Below, one piece after another: positions 54,971 to 64,000 of a DNA stretch of 64,000 bases (the stretch's first letter is position 1; every line of letters begins with the position of its first letter). Location of the stretch: assembly GCA_902520335.1 (NCBI GenBank), contig CABYNS010000003.1, positions 1-64,000 on the forward strand. The letters are read 5' to 3'. Origin of the DNA: an uncultured Pelagibacteraceae bacterium. GTDB lineage: Bacteria > Pseudomonadota > Alphaproteobacteria > Pelagibacterales > Pelagibacteraceae. Under the pieces are notes generated by a model. That model made no database searches. It was not told where the DNA came from and was given only the letters and a program-made list of their open reading frames with translations. The position numbers and the translations under genes were made by a program.

Positions 54971-54984
54971 TTGAAGTCAGAATT

Positions 54985-55545
54985 TTATAAAGATTTGAAA
55001 CTAATAATTTTGTCAGGGTCTGTTACTGCACCATTATTATTTTCATCACCTCTTTTTATCTTATCAACAAATTCCATTCCTTCGATAACCTTTCCAAAAA
55101 CAGTATATTGATTATCTAAAAATGGGGCTGGTTTAAAACATATAAAAAATTGACTATTAGCACTATTAGGATCTGATGATCGAGCCATAGACAAGGTACC
55201 TCGCTCATGAGGAAGATTACTGAATTCTTGTTTAAGATCAGGTAAATCTGATCCACCCATTCCAGCTCTTCTCAAATCAAAATCATCTAAATTTGAGTTA
55301 CCAAATTTGACATCTCCAGTTTGTGCCATGAAACCATCAATAACTCTATGAAATACTACATTGTCATACTTACCAGCATCAGCTAATTCTTTTATTCGTT
55401 TTACGTGATTGGGTGCTGTATCTGAAAATAATTCTATTTTCACTTCACCATCTTTTAATTTTAAAATCATCATATTCTCCTCTGTTAGCGATTGATTAAT
55501 TGTAAATAAAAAAATAATTAATATCTTGATTAAAAGTTTAATCAT
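54985..55545 (-). CDS. Exported peptidyl-prolyl cis-trans isomerase, cyclophilin type
   Basis: 186 aa with a signal peptide (about residues 1-20), so likely periplasmic. Cyclophilin core: VVFHRVIDGFMAQTGD (catalytic Arg-Val region), ERGTLSMARSSDPNSANSQFF-like region, and LDNQYTVFGKVIEGM. It sits between tgt and coaD and overlaps coaD by 8 bp. Confidence 0.92.
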   Translation of the reverse strand: MIKLLIKILIIFLFTINQSLTEENMMILKLKDGEVKIELFSDTAPNHVKRIKELADAGKYDNVVFHRVIDGFMAQTGDVKFGNSNLDDFDLRRAGMGGSDLPDLKQEFSNLPHERGTLSMARSSDPNSANSQFFICFKPAPFLDNQYTVFGKVIEGMEFVDKIKRGDENNNGAVTDPDKIISFKSL

Positions 55546-56032
55546 ATTTTACTTTCAAAGCTTTAATAGTGCTCTTTGTTGTAAATTTTTTAATATCTCC
55601 ATTAAGTTTGATAATTTCTTTAACAAATTTTGAAGAGATAATTTGATTTTCAACATCTGACATCAAAAATAAAGTTTCAACATTATTATTCAACTTTCTA
55701 TTCATACCAGCAAGTTGAAATTCGTATTCAAAATCGGATACTGCTCTTAAACCTCTCAATATAACAGATGATTTATATTTTTTACAAAGAGTGGTTGTTA
55801 ATGATTTAAATGAAATTAAAATTATTTTTTTTTTGTTCATTTTTAGATCTTTAAAAAGAGCATTTCTTACAATTTCTAACCTTTCCTCAGCATCAAAAAG
55901 ATAATCTTTATTTTCACCATCTGATACGGCTACAACAATCTTATCAAATAATTTTAAAGCCTTTTTTATCACATCTATATGACCAAAAGTAATTGGATCA
56001 AATGTTCCAGGATAGATAGCTGTCTTGGGCAT
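55538..56032 (-). CDS. coaD: Phosphopantetheine adenylyltransferase
   Basis: Penultimate step of coenzyme A synthesis. YPGTFDPITFGHIDVI contains the nucleotidyl-transferase TxGH-type motif, VILRGLRAVSDFEYEFQLAGMNRKL the substrate site, and ISSKFVKEI the ISSxxIR equivalent. 164 aa. Its start codon shares a base with the gyrA stop. Confidence 0.96.
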   Translation of the reverse strand: MPKTAIYPGTFDPITFGHIDVIKKALKLFDKIVVAVSDGENKDYLFDAEERLEIVRNALFKDLKMNKKKIILISFKSLTTTLCKKYKSSVILRGLRAVSDFEYEFQLAGMNRKLNNNVETLFLMSDVENQIISSKFVKEIIKLNGDIKKFTTKSTIKALKVKYD

Positions 56033-58611
56033 TATATTAAATTATCATCAATTTTAATTGCTGAAACAACTTTTTCATCACCAGATAACTTAATTATTCT
56101 TACTCCTTGAGTGTTTCTTCCAGCTGTTCTAATTTCTTTAACTGCTAATCTTATAACTCGACCTTTATTTGTTGAAATCATTATTTCGTCTCCCTCATAC
56201 ACAGGAAACGATGATGCAATATTTCCATTTCTGGGTGAATTAATTATTCCAATAATTCCTTTACCACCTCTATTTGTTGTTCTGTAGTCATAATGTGAGG
56301 TTTTCTTACCAAAACCATTTTCACTAATAGATAAAATAAACTTTTGTTTTGCTGTTAATTCAGACTTATCATCTTTTGTATTTTTTCCATTTTTCTTCAT
56401 CTTATTATTGTCAATAATTGATAAAGAAACTATTTCATCATTAGGAGCTAATTCTATTCCCTTTATACCTTTTGACGATCTTCCCTTAAATATTCTTAAT
56501 TTTTTAGACTCAAATCTGATACATTTTCCAAATTTTGTACTTAGGATTATATCTTGATCATCTTTACATATCTTTACTCCAATTATTCTATCATTAGTAT
56601 CTAGTTTCATTGCTATTTTTCCAGATGTATTAATTGAAGAGAAATCTTCTAAACTATTTTTTCTTACCTTGCCTTTTGAAGTTGCAAAAACTATATGATA
56701 TTTGCTTGAATCTTCCTCACTTTCAGGAAATGGCATAATTGAGCTTATTGATTGATGGTTTTTAAGCGGCAAAATATTAAATAAAGATTTACCTTTTGAT
56801 GATGCTGAACCTTCGGGAATTTTCCATGCTTTTATTTTATAAACGAGACCTTCGGTAGAAAAAAATAACACAGAAGTATGAGTATTAACTGATAGCGTTT
56901 GAACTACAGAGTCTTCATTTCTAGTTGTGATACCAGTTTTGCCTTTTCCTCCCCTTTTTTGAATTTTTACAGTTTTAAGTGATCCTCTTTTTATATATCC
57001 TTGTAAGGTAACGGTTATAAGAACAGTTTCTTTTTGTATTGTTTCCTCAATATCATAATTAAGTATTGCATCAATGATTTTCGTTCTTCTTGGTACAGCA
57101 TATTTATCCTTTATTTCTTTAAGCTCGTTACTTATTACTTTTAATAATTCTTTTTTTGAAGATATGATTTTTTTTAATGAAGAAATTAACTCAGATAATT
57201 TTTTTATTTCAACTTCTATTTCATTAATACCAAGTGCTGTTAATTTTTGTAATCTTAATTCCAATATAGCTTCAACTTGAACAGCTGATAAATTATAAAG
57301 ACCCTTAGAATTTTTACTTTCTATCAATGAAATCATTTTTTTTGATTTATTGATTTTCCACTTAGTGTTTAATAAAGCTTTTTTAGCATCATCTGGAGTT
57401 TTTGAACCTCTTATAATCTTTATAACTTTATCTAAATTCTCAACTGATACAGAAAGACCAATTAAGATATGTGCTCTGTCTTCTGCTTTGTTGAGATCAA
57501 ATTTTGTTTTCTTAAGTACGACATCTTCTCTAAATTCTAAAAAATTCTCTAAAAATTCTTTTAGATTGCAAGTCTTTGGCTTACCATCAACAATTGCAAG
57601 TGTATTAAATCCAAATGAGCTTTCTATTTGAGTGTTCTTGTATAGTTGTCTTTTTACAGTCTCTGGTTCAACTCCAGTTCTTAAATCTATTGAAACTCTA
57701 ATTCCTTCTCTATTGGATTCATCTCTTATATCTCTAATACCCTCTATCTTTTTTTCTCTGACTAATTGTGCTATTCTCTCATTTAATACAGATTTATTGA
57801 CTTGGTATGGAATTGAATTTATAACTAGTCTGTCTCTACCATTCTTAAGTGTTTCGTTTGATATTTCCCCTCTAATTTTAAAAGAACCTCTACCTTTATT
57901 GTATCCCTGTTTAATAATATCTTTACCAATAATTATACCACCTGTAGGAAAGTCAGGACCAGGAATGTGTTTCATAAGATCTTTAATCTTTATACCTTTG
58001 TTGTCAATTAAAGCTAATGTGCCATTGATTATCTCTCCTAAGTTATGAGGTGGAATACTTGTAGCCATACCTACAGCAATACCCCCTGCTCCATTTACTA
58101 AAAGATTTGGAAACTGAGCAGGTAACACAGTTGGTTCTTTTTCTGTTTCATCATAATTGCTTTTAAAATCAATTGTCTTTTTCTCAATATCATCTATTAA
58201 AAATTGTGAAACTTTTGATAATCTAGTTTCTGTGTATCTCATGGCTGCTGCTGGATCACCATCTATAGATCCAAAATTTCCTTGGCCATCTACTAGGGGT
58301 AGACTCATTGAAAAATCTTGAACCATACGAACAAGTGCGTCATAAACAGATTGATCACCATGTGGGTGATATTTACCAATTACATCTCCAACTATTCTTG
58401 CAGATTTTCTAAATTGTTTAGACCAATCATAACCACCTTTATACATCGCATATAATATTCTTCTATGAACAGGTTTTAGACCATCTCTAACATCTGGAAG
58501 CGCTCTGCTAACAATGACACTCATTGCATATGATAGATAAGATGAGCTCATCTCATCATGCATTGAGATTAATTTTATATTCTTATCTTTAGAAACTTCG
58601 TTTTTTTCCAT
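56032..58611 (-). CDS. gyrA: DNA gyrase subunit A
   Basis: Breaks and rejoins DNA to introduce negative supercoils. [14 protein letters not shown], catalytic Tyr126 in [10 protein letters not shown], and the GyrA box as QKRGGKG (which separates it from ParC) are present; six beta-pinwheel repeats make up the C-terminal part. 859 aa. The quinolone-determining region reads [11 protein letters not shown], with Gln87 where E. coli has Ser83. Confidence 0.97.
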   Translation of the reverse strand: MEKNEVSKDKNIKLISMHDEMSSSYLSYAMSVIVSRALPDVRDGLKPVHRRILYAMYKGGYDWSKQFRKSARIVGDVIGKYHPHGDQSVYDALVRMVQDFSMSLPLVDGQGNFGSIDGDPAAAMRYTETRLSKVSQFLIDDIEKKTIDFKSNYDETEKEPTVLPAQFPNLLVNGAGGIAVGMATSIPPHNLGEIINGTLALIDNKGIKIKDLMKHIPGPDFPTGGIIIGKDIIKQGYNKGRGSFKIRGEISNETLKNGRDRLVINSIPYQVNKSVLNERIAQLVREKKIEGIRDIRDESNREGIRVSIDLRTGVEPETVKRQLYKNTQIESSFGFNTLAIVDGKPKTCNLKEFLENFLEFREDVVLKKTKFDLNKAEDRAHILIGLSVSVENLDKVIKIIRGSKTPDDAKKALLNTKWKINKSKKMISLIESKNSKGLYNLSAVQVEAILELRLQKLTALGINEIEVEIKKLSELISSLKKIISSKKELLKVISNELKEIKDKYAVPRRTKIIDAILNYDIEETIQKETVLITVTLQGYIKRGSLKTVKIQKRGGKGKTGITTRNEDSVVQTLSVNTHTSVLFFSTEGLVYKIKAWKIPEGSASSKGKSLFNILPLKNHQSISSIMPFPESEEDSSKYHIVFATSKGKVRKNSLEDFSSINTSGKIAMKLDTNDRIIGVKICKDDQDIILSTKFGKCIRFESKKLRIFKGRSSKGIKGIELAPNDEIVSLSIIDNNKMKKNGKNTKDDKSELTAKQKFILSISENGFGKKTSHYDYRTTNRGGKGIIGIINSPRNGNIASSFPVYEGDEIMISTNKGRVIRLAVKEIRTAGRNTQGVRIIKLSGDEKVVSAIKIDDNLI

Positions 58612-58616
58612 AATAA

Positions 58617-59072
58617 TTAAAATGGAATATCGTCGTCCATATCATTTTGTACTTGAGATAAATCTTCAGTATTATTTGATATTTGTGAATTGTCATTAGC
58701 TATACCACCACTTGAATTTCCTCCACCAAGCATAGTTAAAGAAGAATTATAACCTTGTATAACTACTTCGGTTGAATATTTGTCTTGTCCGGATTGTTCA
58801 TCTTTCCATTTTCTTGTAGTAATTTGACCCTCCACATAAACTTGAGCACCTTTTTTTAGATATTGTTGAACAACATTTACCAAACCTTCGTTAAATACAA
58901 CTACACGGTGCCATTCAGTTTTTTCTTTTTTTTCACCTGTATTTTTATCTTTCCATGATTGACTTGTGGCGAGGCTTAATCTTGCAACGCTCTTTCCATT
59001 AACCATTTGCTTGATTTCGGGATCTGCGCCCAAACGACCAATTAAAAGTACTTTATTTAAACTTCCAGCCAT
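58617..59072 (-). CDS. ssb: Single-stranded DNA-binding protein
   Basis: OB-fold protein that coats single-stranded [41 protein letters not shown] and [12 protein letters not shown] are SSB core motifs; the acidic C-terminal tip DMDDDIPF recruits partner proteins. 151 aa. Divergent from uvrA, the common bacterial arrangement; no clear LexA box was seen in the 90-bp gap. Confidence 0.97.
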   Translation of the reverse strand: MAGSLNKVLLIGRLGADPEIKQMVNGKSVARLSLATSQSWKDKNTGEKKEKTEWHRVVVFNEGLVNVVQQYLKKGAQVYVEGQITTRKWKDEQSGQDKYSTEVVIQGYNSSLTMLGGGNSSGGIANDNSQISNNTEDLSQVQNDMDDDIPF

Positions 59073-59162
59073 AATATTTTAATATTTATTTTAATAGTTA
59101 ATTAATTTATATCACAATTTTACTCTGAATATTAATTTTATTAGACCAAAGCAACAAAAATT

Positions 59163-62018
59163 ATGATTAAAAAGATAGTTATTAAGGGTGCAAAAGAACA
59201 TAATTTAAAAAATATATCTTTAGAAATTCCAAAGGATAAATTTATTGTAATTACTGGACTATCTGGATCAGGAAAATCTTCGTTAGCATTCGATACAATT
59301 TATGCTGAAGGTCAAAGAAGATATGTTGAAAGTTTATCAGCGTATGCAAGACAATTTTTAGATAAGATGAAAAAGCCAAATGTGGACCTTATAGAAGGTT
59401 TAAGTCCTGCAATTTCGATAGAGCAAAAAAATACATCAAAAAATCCTAGATCTACGGTTGCAACCGTTACTGAAATTTATGATTATATGAGAGTATTATA
59501 TGCTAGAGCCGGAATTCCATATTCACCATTTACTGGTAAACCGATTGAGTCACAAACTGTTAGCCAAATAGTAGATAAGATTAAAAAATTACCAAAAAAA
59601 TCGACTATTTATCTTTATGCTCCTGTAGTTAGGGGAAGAAAAGGTGAATACAGAAAAGAGATTTTAAATTATAAAAAAAGAGGTTTTAGAAAAATTAAAA
59701 TTGATGATGTTTTATATGACATTGAAAAAGTTCCAGAACTTAATAAAAAAATTAAACATGATATATCGATACTGGTCGATAGAATAGTCCTAAACTCAAC
59801 TTTAGGAAATCGACTTGCAGAAAGTATAGAGACTTCAATCCAGTTAGCTAATGGTCTTTTATTTGTTGAATATGAGGATGAAACTTTACCAAAAAAATTC
59901 AGAAAATTAGAAAAATTAATTTTTTCAACAAAATTTGCATGTCCTGAAAGTGGATTTACAATAGAGGAAATTGAACCAAGATTATTTTCTTTTAATAGTC
60001 CATTTGGTGCTTGTGAGGAATGCGAGGGGATTGGGGTAAAATTAAATGTTGATCCAAATTTAGTTATACCAAATGAGAAAAAAAGTATAGTTGATGGAGC
60101 TATCGAGCCATGGGCAAAAACAACAACGTTATATTATGCTCAAACTTTAAGCTCTTTAGCTAAACATTATGGATTTTCCCTAGAGGAAAAATGGTCAAAA
60201 TTATCCAAAAAGATAAAAGATATTATTCTTTATGGATCTGATGATGAAGAGATAAAATTTACATATGATGATGGGTATGAAAAATATTCGCATAAGAAAA
60301 CTTTTGAAGGTGTTATAAATAACTTAGAAAGAAGATATTTAGAGACAGATAGTGATTGGAAAAGAGAAGAAATTGCTCAATATCAATCCGATACTAAATG
60401 TGAAAGATGTAACGGTCATAGGCTAAAAGATGAAGCTTTATGTGTCAAAATAGATGGTCTTCATATCAGTGAGGTTACAGAAAAATCGATTTCAGATGCT
60501 GCTTTATGGTTCGAAAACTTAAAGAATAATTTGGACAAAAGACAGGTAAAAATTGCTGAACATATTTTAAAAGAAATTAATGAAAGATTAAATTTTTTAC
60601 TGAATGTTGGTCTTGATTATCTAACACTATCTAGAGAGTCAGGAACATTATCAGGTGGTGAGGCACAAAGGATAAGATTGGCATCACAAATTGGTTCTGG
60701 TTTAACTGGTGTTCTATATGTCTTAGACGAACCATCAATAGGTCTTCATCAAAAAGATAATGTCAAACTTATAAATGCTTTAAAAAGATTAAGAGATTTA
60801 GGCAATACAGTTATTGTAGTTGAACACGATACTGAAACAATGGAGAATGCAGATCATATAATTGATTTAGGACCAGAGGCTGGTAACAAAGGTGGTGAGG
60901 TTGTTGCGCAAGGTTCAATTAAAGAAATAAGTCAAAACCAAAATAGTATTACTGGAAAGTATTTATCGAACAAGTTTAAAATAAATGTACCACCGAAAAG
61001 AAGATTAGCCAAAAATGGAAGATTTTTGGAAATAACAGGCGCAACAGGTAATAATTTAGACAATGTAAATCTAAAAATTCCTTTAGGAAGTTTAACTTGC
61101 GTTACTGGAGTATCTGGGAGTGGCAAATCTACTCTTGTGTTACAAACTTTATATAATGCCTTAAATCTTACGTTGAATAATAATAAATCTAGAAAAATTC
61201 CAAAACCTTTTAAAGGTTTTAAAGGAACGGAGTTAGTTGATAAGATCATCGATATTGATCAATCACCTATTGGGAGAACTCCAAGATCTAATCCTGCAAC
61301 TTATACAGGTGCTTTTGGTCCTATCAGAGACTGGTTCACTGGTTTACCCGAGTCAAAGTCTAGAGGCTATAAGCCGGGAAGATTTTCATTTAATGTTAAA
61401 GGTGGTAGATGTGAGGCCTGCGAAGGTGATGGTGTTATTACTTATGAAATGCACTTTCTACCAGATGTGTATATTCAATGTGATGAGTGTAAAGGAACTA
61501 GATACAATAGGGAAACTCTAGAAATAAAATTTAAAGATAATAGTATTGCTGATGTCTTGAATATGACTGTTGATGAAGGATGTGAATACTTTGAGAATAT
61601 ATCTAATATTAAAACAAAGTTACTTACACTTAAGAAAGTTGGTTTAGGATATATCAAGATTGGTCAACAAGCTACAACGTTATCAGGTGGTGAAGCCCAA
61701 AGAATTAAATTAGCAAAAGAATTATCCAAAAGATCTACAGGAAGAACAATGTATATATTAGATGAACCAACCACTGGCTTACATCAACACGATATAAAAA
61801 AATTACTCGAAATTCTTCATACATTTGTAGCCCTTGGAAATACTGTTGTTGTGATTGAACATAATTTAGATGTAATAAAAACAGCAGATTATATTGTTGA
61901 TATGGGTCCTGAAGGTGGTGTCAAAGGTGGAAAAATTATCGCAGAAGGAAAGCCTGAGGAAATTTGTAAAATAACTGAGAGTTACACTGGAAAATTTTTG
62001 AAACCTCTTCTAAATTAA
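59163..62018 (+). CDS. uvrA: Excinuclease ABC subunit A
   Basis: Damage-recognition ATPase of nucleotide excision repair. Two ABC units: Walker [15 protein letters not shown] and [14 protein letters not shown], signatures [14 protein letters not shown] and [14 protein letters not shown]. The second zinc finger (CEACEGDG ... CDECKG) is complete; the first has CPES in place of CPxC, as usual in Alphaproteobacteria. 951 aa. Confidence 0.98.
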   Translation: MIKKIVIKGAKEHNLKNISLEIPKDKFIVITGLSGSGKSSLAFDTIYAEGQRRYVESLSAYARQFLDKMKKPNVDLIEGLSPAISIEQKNTSKNPRSTVATVTEIYDYMRVLYARAGIPYSPFTGKPIESQTVSQIVDKIKKLPKKSTIYLYAPVVRGRKGEYRKEILNYKKRGFRKIKIDDVLYDIEKVPELNKKIKHDISILVDRIVLNSTLGNRLAESIETSIQLANGLLFVEYEDETLPKKFRKLEKLIFSTKFACPESGFTIEEIEPRLFSFNSPFGACEECEGIGVKLNVDPNLVIPNEKKSIVDGAIEPWAKTTTLYYAQTLSSLAKHYGFSLEEKWSKLSKKIKDIILYGSDDEEIKFTYDDGYEKYSHKKTFEGVINNLERRYLETDSDWKREEIAQYQSDTKCERCNGHRLKDEALCVKIDGLHISEVTEKSISDAALWFENLKNNLDKRQVKIAEHILKEINERLNFLLNVGLDYLTLSRESGTLSGGEAQRIRLASQIGSGLTGVLYVLDEPSIGLHQKDNVKLINALKRLRDLGNTVIVVEHDTETMENADHIIDLGPEAGNKGGEVVAQGSIKEISQNQNSITGKYLSNKFKINVPPKRRLAKNGRFLEITGATGNNLDNVNLKIPLGSLTCVTGVSGSGKSTLVLQTLYNALNLTLNNNKSRKIPKPFKGFKGTELVDKIIDIDQSPIGRTPRSNPATYTGAFGPIRDWFTGLPESKSRGYKPGRFSFNVKGGRCEACEGDGVITYEMHFLPDVYIQCDECKGTRYNRETLEIKFKDNSIADVLNMTVDEGCEYFENISNIKTKLLTLKKVGLGYIKIGQQATTLSGGEAQRIKLAKELSKRSTGRTMYILDEPTTGLHQHDIKKLLEILHTFVALGNTVVVIEHNLDVIKTADYIVDMGPEGGVKGGKIIAEGKPEEICKITESYTGKFLKPLLN

Positions 62019-62060
62019 AATAAACGTTGTTAAATATAACCAAAATTAGTATATTTAAAT

Positions 62061-62663
62061 ATGGATAAATTGTTAGCCTCCCTACCAAGAACAATACATG
62101 CCTCATTAGCATTAGCTGTTGTAGTCTTCATTGGATTGTTTTATCAAAATGATGGATTTAGTTTCGATAGACTTTTCTGGTCTTGGTTGACAAGATTTTT
62201 TCACGTTGTTGTAGCAATAATGTGGATAGGACTTTTGTGGTATTTCAATTTCGTGCAGATCCCTAACATGATTAAAATTCCTGATGAGCAAAAACCAGCT
62301 ATAGGTAAAGTTATTGCTCCAGCTGCTCTTTTTTATTTTAGATGGGCAGCAGCGCTTACTATTCTATCAGGATTTATATTAGCATGGTTAAATGGATATC
62401 TTCACGACGCTATGACTTTAAGCATAGGCTCAGGAGTACCGAAACATACTGCCATCGGAATTGGTATGTGGTTAGGTGTTGTTATGGCTTTTAATGTATG
62501 GTTCGTAATTTGGCCAAATCAGAAAAAAGCTTTAGGTATAGTTGAATGTGAACCTGAGGTGAAAGCAAAATCCGCTAAGACTGCTATGCTGTTCTCAAGA
62601 ACTAATACTTTGTTATCTTTGCCAATGCTACTTTCAATGGTAGCTGCCCAAAATTTATATTAA
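62061..62663 (+). CDS. PuuD-like membrane protein (Urate_ox_N family), no cytochrome domain
   Basis: 200 aa with about five membrane segments. WSWLTRFFHVVVAIMWIGLLWYFNFVQIP, LFYFRWAAALTILSG and FNVWFVIWPNQKKALGI match the membrane part of PuuD-type urate oxidases. The C-terminal cytochrome c domain of true PuuD is absent (no CxxCH), and no purine genes are nearby, so urate oxidation is doubtful. The role may be a small haem or electron-transfer membrane protein. It converges with secF (4-bp overlap). Confidence 0.75.
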   Translation: MDKLLASLPRTIHASLALAVVVFIGLFYQNDGFSFDRLFWSWLTRFFHVVVAIMWIGLLWYFNFVQIPNMIKIPDEQKPAIGKVIAPAALFYFRWAAALTILSGFILAWLNGYLHDAMTLSIGSGVPKHTAIGIGMWLGVVMAFNVWFVIWPNQKKALGIVECEPEVKAKSAKTAMLFSRTNTLLSLPMLLSMVAAQNLY

Positions 62664-63544
62664 TTTTTATCTTCTCTAAGAACTGTTTTTTGAGATACAT
62701 TTAGTCTTACTAACACTGTGTTTGCAATGTAAATTGATGAATAAGTACCAAAAATTACACCGAATATCATTGCTAAAGAAAAACCCTTCAAAACTTCACC
62801 ACCAAAAAAGAATATTGAAAGTAAAGCTAAAAGTGTTGTAATAGAAGTTATCAAAGTTCTAGATAAAGTTTCATTTATAGAAATGTTTGTTAATTCAAAA
62901 ATTTTAATATCTGAATATTTTCTTAAATTCTCTCTAACTCTATCAAAAATAACGACTGTATCATTCATTGAATAACCTACTATTGTTAATACAGCAGCAA
63001 TTATTGAAAGATTGATCTCAAGACCCAACAATGAGAAAACACCAAGTGTAACAATTACATCATGAAATAAAGCAACTATAGCACCTAAGCTAAACTGCCA
63101 TTCAAATCTTATCCAAATGTAAACAAGCATTAAAAACAAAGCAACCGATATTGCAATTACACCTGATTTTAATAATTCAGCACTAACTTTAGGACCAACA
63201 TTTTCCACACGTCTAAAATTGAAGTTATTTCCAAATGATTTATCCAAATTCTTTTTAATTTCTTCAATTACGTTTTTATTTTCATTATTTTCAAACTTAA
63301 TCAAATAATCAGTCTCATTACCAAAATTTTTAACAGATACATCACCTAAATTCATTTGACTTAAATTATCTCTAAGCGAAGAAACATTAATTTTTGAATC
63401 TGAAGATCTTAATTCAATAAGAGTTCCACCTTTGAAATCTATTCCAAAATTTAAACCTTTAAATGTAAGTAATAATAAGGAAATTATTACTAAGGATACT
63501 GAAAGAATATTAAATTTATTGTAATATCTATTAAAAGCTATCAT
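62660..63544 (-). CDS. secF: Protein translocase subunit SecF
   Basis: Proton-driven partner of SecYEG export. First membrane segment then LNFGIDFKGGTLIELRSS in the periplasmic loop, VGPKVSAELLKSGVIAI, ALFHDVIVTLGVFSLLGLEI, VGYSMNDTVVIFDRVREN and SINETLSRTLITS are SecF/RND motifs. 294 aa with six membrane segments. It starts one base after the secD stop. Confidence 0.96.
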   Translation of the reverse strand: MIAFNRYYNKFNILSVSLVIISLLLLTFKGLNFGIDFKGGTLIELRSSDSKINVSSLRDNLSQMNLGDVSVKNFGNETDYLIKFENNENKNVIEEIKKNLDKSFGNNFNFRRVENVGPKVSAELLKSGVIAISVALFLMLVYIWIRFEWQFSLGAIVALFHDVIVTLGVFSLLGLEINLSIIAAVLTIVGYSMNDTVVIFDRVRENLRKYSDIKIFELTNISINETLSRTLITSITTLLALLSIFFFGGEVLKGFSLAMIFGVIFGTYSSIYIANTVLVRLNVSQKTVLREDKN

Positions 63545-64000
63545 TTAAATCAGTCCCTGTTTTTCTTTATTTTTTGATACATATAAAACAGTTAATAATC
63601 TTGCTATAAAGTAGACTGTAAATAGTGTTGTAAATATCCCAATTCCTAAAGTTAATGAAAATCCTTTAATTGGACCTGATCCCATGAAAAATAAAATTAT
63701 TGCTGCTAATAAAGTTGTTATATTAGCATCTAATATAGCAGTTCTTGATTTTGTATAGCCACTGTCAAATGCTATCAAATTATTTTTTTCATTCTTGAGT
63801 TCTTCTCTAATTCTTTCAAAAATAAGAACATTTGCATCAACAGCCATACCAACGGTAAGAATTATTCCTGCTATACCAGGTAAAGTTAGGGTTGCTTCAA
63901 ATAAAGTAAGTACACCAACCAATATAAAAAGGTTTAACACTAAAGCAATATTAGTGATAATCCCAAAAATTTTATATTTAACTAAAATAAAAAGGATAAC
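63545..64000 (-). CDS. secD: Protein translocase subunit SecD, C-terminal part (runs off window)
   Basis: Frame open to the right edge; about 151 codons of the 3' end are visible. KYKIFGIITNIALVLN, LPGIAGIILTVGMAVDANVLIFERIREEL, DANITTLLAAIILFFMGSGPIKGFSLTLGIGI are the conserved membrane segments of the SecD C-terminus. The remaining N-terminal part lies beyond base 64000. The secD-secF order is standard. Confidence 0.95.
   Translation of the reverse strand, partial: VILFILVKYKIFGIITNIALVLNLFILVGVLTLFEATLTLPGIAGIILTVGMAVDANVLIFERIREELKNEKNNLIAFDSGYTKSRTAILDANITTLLAAIILFFMGSGPIKGFSLTLGIGIFTTLFTVYFIARLLTVLYVSKNKEKQGLI

Noticed and set aside
57632-58048. 138-codon open frame on the plus strand inside gyrA
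   Set aside because: It lies wholly antisense to a conserved gyrA region, has no recognisable motif, and is explained by the base composition of the real gene.
59930-60030. First zinc finger of UvrA lacking its second cysteine (CPES)
   Set aside because: The CPxS form is, to my knowledge, usual in alphaproteobacterial UvrA, so it is not counted with the unusual zinc sites.

Overview
The window looks like a SAR11-type marine alphaproteobacterium (Candidatus Pelagibacter or a close relative). The evidence is very low GC, very short or negative gene spacing with many start/stop overlaps, K/N/I-rich proteins, alphaproteobacterial gene orders (folK-RSH-pyrE-pdxJ-acpS-lepB-rnc-recO; rpmF-plsX-ihfA-merR; an NDUFS4-like complex I subunit; SdhE; a cytochrome bc1 chaperone), and a tandem SAM-II/SAM-V riboswitch ahead of metY. 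This assignment is inferred from content, not from a 16S gene, which is absent here.

Layout. 1-7321 (+): lysine/folate/pyrimidine/PLP/CoA-carrier genes with RNA processing and stringent response (dapA, smpB, folK, RSH, pyrE, pdxJ, acpS, lepB, rnc, recO). 7322-8311 (-): hemB. 8386-17917 (+): a 2OG-oxygenase-like hydroxylase, rpiB, glyA, nrdR, the riboflavin operon ribD-ribE-ribB-ribH with nusB and thiL, then a H+-pyrophosphatase. 17919-23595: outer-membrane assembly lipoprotein, bc1 chaperone, rpmF, plsX, ihfA, MerR regulator, rpmG, chorismate mutase, heme A synthase, and metY with its SAM riboswitches (23600-23715). 23799-28961 (+): rplM, rpsI, argC, a tiny lipoprotein, hom and two transporters.

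28962-36682 is the accessory part: a 460-bp gene-free stretch holding a candidate structured RNA, a small alkyltransferase with a 58-aa membrane protein, a complete tyrosine recombinase with its own promoter and a perfect inverted repeat, then a tightly overlapping minus-strand operon of three glycosyltransferases, two FkbM-type methyltransferases and a GIY-YIG nuclease that ends at the 3' end of tRNA-Glu. This looks like a glycan-modification island, although no attachment repeat was found.

36718-64000 returns to core genes: glpX, an SbmA-like transporter, complex I subunit, tRNA-Pro, nhaA, gpx, a metallo-beta-lactamase-fold enzyme, tatD-metG-holB-tmk, a cell-wall group (D,D-carboxypeptidase, RlpA-like, MltB-like), rarD, tRNA-Ser, sdhE, recG, DUF502, an M48 protease, tRNA-Lys, tgt-ppi-coaD-gyrA-ssb, uvrA, a PuuD-like membrane protein, secF and the 3' part of secD.

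Most noteworthy observations: the tandem SAM-II/SAM-V leader with a mutually exclusive helix; Tgt lacking two of its three zinc cysteines; NrdR with contracted CxC zinc knuckles; the recombinase/glycan island at tRNA-Glu; a candidate structured RNA at 29213-29300; and two conserved-looking tiny membrane/lipoproteins below usual ORF cutoffs.
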